Shown piece by piece: positions 46,910 to 57,065 of a stretch of 64,000 nucleotides of DNA. The translations under genes and the position numbers were made by a program. Within the stretch, counting starts at the first letter, position 1; every line of letters begins with the position of its first letter. Source of the stretch: Ianthella basta (taxonomy: Eukaryota; Porifera; Demospongiae; Verongiida; Ianthellidae); contig OZ025881.1 in the NCBI GenBank assembly GCA_964019415.1, positions 7,188,024 to 7,252,023 of the forward strand. Reading direction: 5' to 3'. The notes beneath the pieces are model-generated. The model was not told the origin of the DNA, did not search any database, and worked only from the letters and a program-made list of their open reading frames with translations.

Positions 46910-47006
46910 CAATCGGCACTGTATTCCTTTATACTGTAGAGGATGTTGACTTGTAGTCCTTATTTGGTCATTTGAATGATTAAAAGTGAATATTATTCAT
47001 GGAAAA

Positions 47007-47900
47007 ATGGCTGTGTTGAGGTCGAGAGTCGTCTCCCTGTTCGACATCCTTTTGGTCGCTGGAGTTGCCGCGGCCATGCAAGGCTGCTACATGCACGTCC
47101 CTGCGGCTGACCGTCCATCGGTGGTGAAGAGCCCGCTCCCCAAGACTCCATTGCAGCAGCTTCCAGTCAATTTCGACTGGAGCAACGTGAACGGAGTAAT
47201 GTACGTGTCTCCAGTGACGAACCAGTTTGTACCCTCTCCCTGCGGCTCCTGCTGGGCGCACGCATCCGTGGGCGCCCTCACGGACCGTATCATCATCGCC
47301 ACCAAAGCCTTGAAGCCCGTTGTCCGTCTCTCTTCCCAAGTGCTCCTCAACGCCGGAGCGGTCAAGGGTTTCGGCAGCTGCGACGGAGGAAGTGACGTCT
47401 TGGCGTATCAATTCATCCACGAGAACGGAATAACGGACGAGACCTGCATGCCGTACAAGGGGGTTGACTACAGCACTTGGGGCGAGCTGCCTCTGGAGGA
47501 CACCATGTGCTGGCAGTGCAACAGAAACGGTACCTGTGGCTTTGTGAGTGCCAGCAAGACGTACGTGTCCGAGTATGGCTCCTTGCAGGGAGAGGCGGAC
47601 ATGATGAATGAGATCTACAACAGAGGTCCAATAGCGTGCTCACTGTTTGCTCACAGTCCTGCCTTTGAGCAGTACAAGAGTGGCATTATCACAGACAGCA
47701 CACCCTACAACACCACCACCCACGTTGTGAGCATCACGGGGTGGGGGGTGGATCAGGCAACTGGGATGAAGTTCTGGATTGGGAGGAACTCCTTTGGGAC
47801 CACCTGGGGAGAAGATGGATGGTTCAAGCTGCAGCGCGGTACCAATTGTCTTGACATTGAGGTCCACCCCTGTGCTTGGGCTGTTCCGCTGGTCAAGTGA
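47007..47900 (+). CDS. CTSZ: Cathepsin Z-like papain-family cysteine protease, intronless
   Basis: Lysosomal or secreted carboxypeptidase of peptidase family C1. The single 297-codon frame starts at the ATG at 47007; the open frame extends upstream without another ATG. It has a signal peptide (VVSLFDILLVAGVAAA), a short propeptide as typical for cathepsin Z, and mature start LPVNFDWSNVNGVMYVSPVT. The catalytic Cys lies in PCGSCWAHASVGAL; the catalytic His is in THVVSITGWG and Asn in WIGRNSFGTTWGEDGW. GSCDGGSD and GITDETCMPYKGVD match cathepsin Z. The usual NSWG is NSFG, a Trp-to-Phe change beside the catalytic Asn. It begins 98 bases after the KARS1 stop. Lack of introns suggests a retrocopy or complete intron loss; all key residues are present, so it looks functional. 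Confidence 0.93.
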   Translation: MAVLRSRVVSLFDILLVAGVAAAMQGCYMHVPAADRPSVVKSPLPKTPLQQLPVNFDWSNVNGVMYVSPVTNQFVPSPCGSCWAHASVGALTDRIIIATKALKPVVRLSSQVLLNAGAVKGFGSCDGGSDVLAYQFIHENGITDETCMPYKGVDYSTWGELPLEDTMCWQCNRNGTCGFVSASKTYVSEYGSLQGEADMMNEIYNRGPIACSLFAHSPAFEQYKSGIITDSTPYNTTTHVVSITGWGVDQATGMKFWIGRNSFGTTWGEDGWFKLQRGTNCLDIEVHPCAWAVPLVK

Positions 47901-48451
47901 CCATGATCAGTGTTGTAGCTGCATAGCATAGAGCGGCGACTGCCAGAACTCCTGTGATAGGCTTAGCATGCAGCGTTTCCATGAGCTGTTTGTAGCATAC
48001 AGAAGTCACCAAGCATGCACAATGTAGCTGATTTGACAGATTGCATAATGGTTTTGAGAACAATCCGGCAATATTTCCAACCACCAAATTGCTTGCATGA
48101 CATAGAGACTTGTTGCTATGTTTGAATGATAAAAATAGGCTTTACATTCAGTCGCTCAAAAGAAGCCCATTCTTGAATTGTAATACCATTATAGTATAAA
48201 GCTTAATTACCCATCTGCCAAAGTAGAATCCACTGGATGCCATAATTTTAGCAATCCTCACAATAAATTCCTGCCAAAATTTCAGGTCATGCATAATTAT
48301 GCAGCATCCACAGCTGTCTGGATAACAGAACTAAGAAGCTCAGTATGATACAATTCATAACAGACATATCTGTGTAAAGAGCACATGCAGTAAGAATGAT
48401 AGAGCACAATGAATAAGCAAATCCAGCAGCGTGCAAACAGTAGTAAGTGGC
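47901..48451. other. Tail-to-tail spacer
   Basis: Non-coding, AT-rich sequence between the convergent cathepsin Z-like and RNF166-like genes; probably 3' UTRs. I see no gene in it. Confidence 0.55.
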
Positions 48452-49825
48452 TTAGAATGCTATCTTGGACTTCTCAATGGCTACTCTAAGCTGCTCCTCA
48501 TCATCCTTGTCATAGTCCTGAGGGAGTAAGCAAGAAGGGAGAACAGCAGGACAGCCTCACCTCCGCATGCAGTAGCAGTTGAGGAGGACTGTACACTAAC
48601 CACATAATGGTGATATTCAAACTTGTGCCTCAAGTTCACATGCTGCACAAAGTCTCCACTCTTCTGGTCACTGACACCCCATGGCATAGAAGCACAAACA
48701 GGGCACACCTAAGTTTGTATGCAAAAGGACACATACACAGACATACAGTACATACATACTACTGTAGTACAGACTGCATAGCTATGTGTACTGTATTATC
48801 TTCCGGTGTGGTTGTCATGGTGATCATCCTTGCCTGCACAAGTCACATACCACTTGGTGCTTTTCTCCTTTGTGTGTGTCATTGACATGCTTCAGCAGAC
48901 CATCACAGGTGAGGTTCTTTGCACCACACACTGGGCAAGTGAAGGTGTGCCGGTTAGGACCAACCCTGCAGCACACGTGCACAGACATACACAAGCAGCT
49001 GACAAATGGTAAAGACTAACAGTACCTATGTGCAATAATTTCAAATTGCATTTGCAATGAATAATTTACTTCAGTTTACAGATTTTCTCACTTCTCCAAG
49101 TTCACTGCCATCCTCTCTGCTCCAACCCCTCGCTGAGCCCTTGATGTACAACTTGCCTCGTGCTGCTCGTAGTGAGAGAGACGACACTACAGGAGAAGGG
49201 AAGATTGAGAGCACACTGCACCAGTCGGCACTCTTTCCTGCTGGTCCACCAATACTTGATCACACCAGGACACAGTCATAGCTGCTAGCATGCCTCACAC
49301 CTGACAGATAAGTCTTACTTGTTGTCGGCAGGCTGAGCACTGAATGATCTTATTCTTAATCTCACTCTCCAGGGAGATCTCTTCAGTTCGAGAGCTCATG
49401 TCGACACTCCTTGTGCAGTTTGGGCAGCTGTGATGGCCAGTGTCACTCAGCTTGTCCAAGCAATCATAGCAGAACCTTCAAACAATGCAAAAAGGACTAT
49501 GGGCATGGTGCAATGTGGTTTCACTGCTATCTCCACAGTCATCCAAGAGCACGCTCAGTGCCACAGCTAAGAAGCATCATACCAGTGTGTATTGGTGTAG
49601 CCTCGCTTCGCCTGTTGTAATAAGAGCTACGTAATGGTCGCGTACTAATAGTGACTCCCTCGAGTGCCCCCCAAATCAATACAGCCCTCGAGTGTGCACT
49701 AAGCGAGCGACTAACAAAGTGGCTAGTGAGTCTTCTTACACGTGTCCACATTCGATTGAGCATGGGTCCTTCAGAACTCCTTTGCAGACCTCACACAGGT
49801 ACTTTTGGTCAATCTCTTCCGACAT
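48452..49825 (-). CDS. RNF166/RNF114-type RING E3 ubiquitin ligase
   Basis: Six exons: 49740-49825 (MSEEIDQKYLCEVCKGVLKD), about 49318-49478 (RFCYDCLDKLSDTGHHSCPN), about 49093-49180 (YEQHEASCTSRAQRG), about 48847-48965 (NRHTFTCPVCGAKNLTCDGL), about 48602-48710 (CPVCASMPWGVSDQKSGDFV) and 48452-48518 (DYDKDDEEQLRVAIEKSKIA). The order is that of animal RNF166/RNF114/RNF125/RNF138: C3HC4 RING, C2HC finger, two Di19-type C2H2 fingers, and a C-terminal ubiquitin-interacting helix. The last two finger exons are closest to RNF166. Vertebrate members regulate RIG-I and TRAF signalling and selective autophagy; the role here is inferred. It starts head to head with EXOSC7, 117 bases apart. Confidence 0.85.
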
Positions 49826-49942
49826 CCTCTGTCCCTACCAGAAACAGTATGACAAGGCGATTGGGGTGAAAGTGAAGAAAGTTCGCGGAATAGGGGAAAT
49901 TCCCTTTCAGTTTCCCTTACATGAATTTCGTAACGCCACAAA
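49826..49942. promoter_or_regulatory. Bidirectional promoter of RNF166-like gene and EXOSC7
   Basis: Only 117 bases separate the two start codons. The segment holds GGGAAATTCCC (894-904 of the 49-kb block, i.e. 49894-49904), a perfect match to GGGRNWYYCC. Next to it is CTTTCAGTTTCC (49904-49915), whose reverse GGAAACTGAAAG fits the IRF core GAAANNGAAA. A second GA-rich element, GAAAGTGAAGAAAG, lies at 49868-49881. These are motif matches only. Confidence 0.5.
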
Positions 49943-51466
49943 ATGGCCACTGCGAAGCTGTCCAAGCATGAAAGAGACTACATCATAGCGGGAATTGAGG
50001 CAGACTTTAGAGCAGACGGTCGACGCAGGAAGGAGTTTAGGAGCTTCAACGTGCACCAAGGCGTCATATCGAACACCAACGGCTCGGCGCAGCTACAGCT
50101 GGTGAGGTCGAGCATCACGCGATACACTACGTTACCATATATAGGTTGTGTGTGATGTGTTAGTCATTCCTGCTCAGGGGAGCACTAGTGTGTTGGTCGG
50201 TGTGAAGGTGGAGCTGGGCTCCCCAACCAGACTGGCTCCTGACCAGGGAAGGGTAGAGTTCTTTGTTGACTGGTAAGTTTGATGCTACACTGGCAGTCTC
50301 CTGCCTCATGCAGCATGCTGCAGACAAGTGCTTGTTGTAAGCCACTGACTGTGAACAAAGGAGAATTAGTTTTGAGTATTTACTCGCGAAGTTCTCCTCT
50401 TGCTCTGCTCAGTTCAGCTCTGGCCTCCCCTGAGTTTGAGGGGCGAACGGGAGAAGAGTTGGGGTCTCACCTGGGTCAGCTCCTGCAGAGTGCCTACTGT
50501 GGAGGGAGGTGTCTTGACCTGCACGAGCTATGTGTTGTGCCGGGCAAGATCTGCTGGAACGTCTACGTGGATACATTGGTGTGTGGCAGCATGGGCAAAG
50601 ATGAACACACACACCTGCACACGTTTAAATGTTCCTCCCACACACGTACAGTATAATGTGACTGTTGTGGCACTGATGCTGCTGGTAGCCGGTACAGAGC
50701 CATGCTCGGCTCCTCCAGTGTAGGCACTGTATCATGCCCCCTCCAAAACTACTAAAATTGTGGAGCTCCCATTGGAAAATTTGCATAATTGTATATAAAC
50801 TACACTTGAAACTAAGACAAATATTTTGTAGCGAGCTGACACTGCTCTGTTATACCTGTGTCTGTCCTTGCTCAGGTTGTGGAGTGGGGAGGGAGCGTGC
50901 TTGATGCTGTCACCTTGGCCATCAGGGCCGCTCTACAAGACACAAGGTGCGCTTACAGCTAGCCAAGATCATGTCTCAGCCTGTTGGGTAGAACACAGTC
51001 ACCCCTTCAGCTGCTCCTTCTTGATCACCTGTACTGTCACTGATGAGATGTGTATGACTGTCTGTTGGAGCGAGGCCTGTAGCACAAGCAGCATGTTATG
51101 CATGAAGTGGGCACCACCCACGTCACCACACCACGTCACCACACCATGTCACCACTCATGTCACCGCACCACGTCACCACACCATGTCACCACACCATGT
51201 CACCACACCACGTCACCACACATGTCACCACACCATGTCACCACACCACGTCACTACACCACGTCACCACACCATGTCACCACATCACGTCACCACGCCA
51301 TGTCACCTCGTTGTCTGGTCTCCTGTCAAGGATCCCTAAACTGGAAAGAGTTGGTGAAGGTGATGATACTGAGATTGAGGTATTGGATGACCCTTCTGCA
51401 TACGAGGTGCTGACTGTGCACAGGGTACCACTAGTCGTGACTCTTACCTTAGTGAGTGCATGGGGC

Positions 51467-51558
<92 letters not shown>

Positions 51559-51610
51559 TGTGTGCGTGCGTGCGTGTGTACATGTGCGTGTGTGTGCATG
51601 CGTGCATGTG

Positions 51611-51667
<57 letters not shown>

Positions 51668-52146
51668 GCTATATATGTGCCTTCACCTGCCCGTGTGGAG
51701 GTAGGAGAAGAGTTCCTGGTGGATGCTACTCTGGAGGAGGAGTCGTGTTGCTCTGCTCAACTGTTGTTCTCAGTGGACCCAGCAGAACAAATCTGTGCTA
51801 CCATGAAGGGGAAATTGAGGGGAATTCCCCGGGACTGCCTATCAGAAGGGATCACCGTGAGTCATTGCATCAGCATGAGCATGGAGATGTGCACAGGAAC
51901 ACATGTATAGTAGTGATGCAGTGTGTAGCACATGTTCATCGTGTGATTGTGTACTGTCATGTGACATCTTGTGAAGTAATGTATTTGTAGTCATGTGACC
52001 ACCATGTGACTGAGTGATGTAATATATTGTGGTCATGTGACCAAGTGATGCAGTCCTATTCCCTTTAGCTTGCCCAGGTGACAAGCAAACAGCTCTTCCA
52101 GTCCCTGAAGTCACAAACACAGCCAAGGACTGACGGGCACACATGA
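49943..52146 (+). CDS. EXOSC7: Exosome complex component RRP42
   Basis: RNase PH-like, catalytically inactive subunit of the nine-subunit RNA exosome ring, which guides RNA to the nucleases for 3'-5' decay and processing in nucleus and cytoplasm. Exons at about 49943-50102 (MATAKLSKHERDYIIAGIEA), 50178-50271 (GSTSVLVGVKVELGSPTRLA), 50412-50580 (SPEFEGRTGEELGSHLGQLL; CWNVYVDTL), 50875-50950 (VVEWGGSVLDAVTLAIRAAL), 51329-51450 (IPKLERVGEGDDTEIEVLDD), about 51670-51857 (EEFLVDATLEEESCCSAQLL) and 52069-52146 (LAQVTSKQLFQSLKSQ). The residues follow human EXOSC7 throughout; full length near 290 residues. It shares a compact promoter with the RNF166-like gene. The 3' end is duplicated at about 59365. 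Confidence 0.94.
51112..51308 (+). repeat. CACCATGTCACCACACCACGT-type minisatellite
   Basis: Imperfect 12-14-bp units of CACCACACCATGTCA / CACCACACCACGTCA in an EXOSC7 intron, again varying mainly between CG and TG. Confidence 0.85.
51467..51663 (+). repeat. (GT)n microsatellite
   Basis: About 195 bases of GT with GCGCGCATG and GTGCGTGC interruptions in the last-but-one EXOSC7 intron. Confidence 0.95.
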
Positions 52147-52208
52147 CAGTTGCCAGTAGCAGGATAGCTTGACAGCCCTTGCAGTACTTCCCCGGCCATT
52201 GATCATGC

Positions 52209-52462
52209 AACACACGTCACTGTACCACTAGCTCACAAGCTGTCAACGCACGTCACTGTACCACTAGCTCACAAGCTGTCAACACACGTCACTGTACCAC
52301 TAGCTCACAAGCTGTCAACACACGTCACTGTACCACTAGCTCACAAGCTGTCAACGCACGTCACTGTACCACTAGCTCACAAGCTGTCAACACACGTCAC
52401 TGTACCACTAGCTCACAAGCTGTCAACGCACGTCACTGTACTACTAGCTCACAAGCTGTCAG
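52209..52462 (+). repeat. 36-bp tandem repeat after EXOSC7
   Basis: Seven head-to-tail 36-bp units built on CACGTCACTGTACCACTAGC followed by TCACAAGCTGTCAACR; R is A or G. It lies 60 bases after the EXOSC7 stop and may be in the 3' UTR. The block is copied at 59553-59805. Confidence 0.95.
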
Positions 52463-52712
52463 TTGTTTTATACACTGACTTCTGCTTTATCTGTGCATGC
52501 ATGCCCATGAAATGTGTTGTGTGTACGTACATGTCTGCCATAATTAATGCCAATTGTCCATTAATTCAAAATGCACTGTTCATTACGAATCGATAAGTTG
52601 CAGCAGGATTAAATTAATGCATAATTTTACAGAGTAATAATTATATACAGGCCAAAACCTCTATTATAAAACAGATGTGAAAAAGGTGCCTGCATAGCGG
52701 TTTCCATGGTGA

Positions 52713-52892
52713 CTACTCTTCACCCTGATGCTGTGCAGTGACAAGTAGAAAGACCTCCTCAAGAGTTGTCTGTGATATTGAGAAATCCAACACTTTGTCT
52801 GGCTTCATATCTGGTGCCTCCAGTACCTTAAAGAAGGGACTGATCTCAGAGTGACTGCAAGGAGAGAGGGGAGAAGATTAACATTCATTTTA

Positions 52893-52966
<74 letters not shown>

Positions 52967-53353
52967 TGTGCACTCTCATGCAGCCCACACCTCTCAGGGG
53001 GAAAGCGATACTGTAGGAGTACTCCACCTTCAATTTCTGTGGGATCTGACTTCAGCACAGCACCTGCACACACAAGGAGACACAACACATTGAAAGGATA
53101 GCCTCATCACTCTCTCTCTCCCACACACATGATACCTCGACACAGGTCCACTGGTAGAGGTCCACCAGTTGGGAGCTTACCTGGGATCATCTTCTCCACA
53201 GTGCCAACCATCTCAGCTTGGTACGCTGGACGCACCACTATCTCAACAGTGTATCCTGCATACTTGTTCTTGAGGTACACAGATGTGCCTAGGTCACTGG
53301 TTGTCAGGGGCAACAGGGACACACTACATCACTAGGAACACACACACCTCACA

Positions 53354-53429
<76 letters not shown>

Positions 53430-54512
53430 CAGATCTCCTCCTGCCATGATAGCAATGGAGTCACCTAGAATGTCAGCCTCCTCCATTGACTGCACAGAAT
53501 AAGCACACAGTAGCATGTGTGTTGCCATGGTGACCACCCTCACTCACATGTGTTGTCATGGCAACCACCCCACTCACATGTGTTGTCATAATGATCAGCC
53601 TGTTGCCCTTCATACGTAAAATTAAGTTCCAAATGTCACGACGAATCTTGGGATCCATTCCAGTTGTGGGCTCATCTGGGAGTCAGAATTACATAAAGCA
53701 AACACAAAACACGATATAGTTATGTTGCATGATGTCACATGATGTCACATGCTACAGGCTCACCTAAGAAGACCACCTTAGGGTCCCCCAAGAAGGCCAA
53801 AGCCACACTGAGCCGCCTCTTCATTCCACCACTGTAGGTTGACACACGATGGTTAGCTACCTGGAAGGGGGTGGGGTGTAAGGGGAGGGGCACCAGTGTG
53901 GCCCATGAAGCATACTACAACAGCCCCGCCCACACACTCACCCTGTCCAGCTGCACACACTCCAACAGATGCTGAACATCATGCTTTAGTTGCTTACGAC
54001 GAATACCCTTCAGGAAGGCAAATAGCCTCATGTGTTAGGTCTTCCCACAGCACATTGTGCTAGGGGAGGGGAGGGGATGAGAGGGGAGGGGAGGGGAGGG
54101 GTGGGGAGGGGAAGGGTGGAGTTTATTCAACAAGAGACTTGATTACATGGGTCTCACTCATTGTATCAGCATTACCTGTGGACACACCCCCAAGAAATTC
54201 CTGATGGAATCCATGTCCTCCTTGACACTTAAATTATACAGGTAGGCATCACCTACCATGGTGTACAGCACAACACATCCACTGGTTAAAGTATTGTTAC
54301 ATGTTCATACTAGCAGCTACAGTACATGTTGCAGTGCACACTAGCTAACCAGCAGTAGGGTATAGCAGGCCAGTCAACATGTTGATGACAGTGGACTTCC
54401 CAGCACCGTTGTGGCCTGCACAGGAGGAGGGTCATTGTGAGCACGCGCGCGTGTGTGCGTGTGTGTGTGTGTGCATGCATGCGTGTGTGTGTCAGTGTGT
54501 GCGTGTGTGTGT

Positions 54513-54571
<59 letters not shown>

Positions 54572-54572
54572 A

Positions 54573-54604
<32 letters not shown>

Positions 54605-56257
54605 CAGGGCCTGCTATCCTCACCTAATATGGCAAGAATCTCATCTTCCTTGGACTCCAATGACAGACCAGCCACAGCTGGCTTGGCTGCCTTACAACAA
54701 ACTCCACTAAACACCTAAACACACAAACAATCATTAACAGGAGGTAGGTAAATGGACAGGAAGGGAAGGTCTCTGACAGCACTCATATGACAAGTGCACA
54801 CGCCACTCTTGCCACCCAACACACCACATGTCATCCCACCACACCTCATGTCACTCCTACCACACCTCATGTCAATCCTACCACACCTCGTGTCACTCCT
54901 ACCACACCTCATGTCACCCCTACCACACCTCATGTCACTCCTACCACACCTCGTGTCACTCCTACCACACCTCATGTCACTCCTACCACACCTCATGTCA
55001 ATCCTACCACACCTCATGTTTCTCCTACCACAACTCATGTCAATCCTACCACACCTCGTGTCACTCCTACCACACCTCATGTCACCCCTACCATGCCTCA
55101 TGTCACCCCTACCACGCCTCATGTCACTCCTACCACACCTCGTGTCACTCCTACCACACCTTGTGTCACTCCCACCACACCTCGTGTCACTCCTACCACA
55201 CCTCGTGTCACTCCTACCACACCTGGTGTCACTCCTACCACACCTCGTGTCACTCCTACCACACCTCGTGTCACTCCTACCACACTTCGTGTCACTCCTA
55301 CCACACCTTGTGTCACTCCCACCACACCTCGTGTTACTCCCACCACACCTCATGTCACTTCTACCACAGCTCGTGTCACTCCTACCACACCTCATGTCAC
55401 TCCTACCACACCTCATGTCACTCCTACCACAGCTCGTGTCACTCCTACCACAGCTCGTGTCACTCCTACCACACCTCGTGTCACTCCCACCACACCTCGT
55501 GTCACTCCCACCACACCTTGTGTCACTCCCACCACACCTCGTGTCACTCCCACCACACCTTGTGTCACTCCCACCACACCTCGTGTCACTCCTACCACAC
55601 CTCATGTCACTCCTACCACACCTCGTGTCACTCCTACCTTCCTCAGGTTGACAACTTGCATGGCAGGTACACGCCCAGCAGTGTTCTGTAAGGGCTATAG
55701 GGGAAGCCCCATTGGATGCAACCACGACAACATACAACTCCTATTTAACATACAATGCCATTCAAGAGAGGGGATTGTTCAGTAGGTGTCCCCGCAGCCG
55801 GTGGGCGGTCCTTCTTGCTGCGTTTCCACCAGTAGGAGGGGGTGAGGAAGAAGTAGAGATTCCGCGAGATGCCATGGTTACCTGAGCACAGCAGAAAGGA
55901 CAGTGAACAACACTCCTCAAATGTTTGCATCACTCAACAATAACTCATCACATCATCACTAAACATAGCTAACACAATGGGTCCACATAGGGCAATACTG
56001 GGAGTGTGAGGTGTGAGGGGAAGGGAGGTGTGTGAGGGGAGGGGAGGTGTGTGAGGGGAGGTGTGTGTGAGGGGAAGGGAGGTGTGTGAGGGGAGGTGTG
56101 TGAGGGGAAGGGAGGTGTGTGAGGGGAGGGGAGGTGTGTGAGGGGAGGGGCTCACCTGGGAGCACAGCATCAAGGTACCAAGCCAGGAGACCGTACAACA
56201 CAGCATCTCCCAGCATCCACACCACTGACAGCACAGTGGCAGGCATGTCAACCTGCA

Positions 56258-56340
<83 letters not shown>

Positions 56341-56979
56341 AGACAAATTGTTCACAACAGAAGCGGATGCCTGCCCACACTACTTCACACAGCTTTGCAC
56401 TTGGGTGTGTACCCACCGAGTGGTATGTCCCAGCAGCAAGGTCAGCCACTGAGATATTGTGAGGTGTGATGAACTGCTCAGTACTAAAGCCTGCAGAGAA
56501 ACCAGTAGCAAGCGGGGATGAAGGGGTGAGGTACAAGAAGGGGTGAGGTACAAGGAGAAGGGGTGAGGTACAAGGAGAAGGGGTGAGGTACAAGGAGAAG
56601 GGGTGAGGTGCAAGGAGAAGGGGTGAGGTAAAAGGAGAAGGGGTGAGGTACAAGGAGAAGGGGTGAGGTACAAGGAGAAGGGTGAGGTACAAGGAGAAGG
56701 GGTGAGGTACAAGGAGAAGGGGTGAGGTACAAGAAGGGGTGAGGTACAAGGAGAAGGGGTGAGGTACAAGGAGAAGGGGTGAGGTACAAGGAGAAGGGTG
56801 AGGTACAAGAAGGGGTGAGGTACAAGAAGAAGGGGTGAGGTACAAGGAGAAGGGTGCAGCTCTTGTTGTAGAGCACTCACGGTAGGTGGCCTGGTGTTGG
56901 CCAAAGACGTTTGTTGGACTAGCAGCTTGTGCAATATCAGCCATAGCCTTGGACTGGAGAGGGACGGTAAAAAGTGTGC

Positions 56980-57065
<86 letters not shown>

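Noticed and set aside
52209-52462. Regular 36-bp repeats that might suggest a CRISPR array
   Set aside because: Units are directly adjacent with no spacers, and the genome is animal.
54787-55785. Open frames of 285-340 residues on both strands, Thr/Pro- or Cys/Arg/Ser-rich
   Set aside because: They are translations of a 21-bp minisatellite inside an ABCA intron, open in several frames at once.
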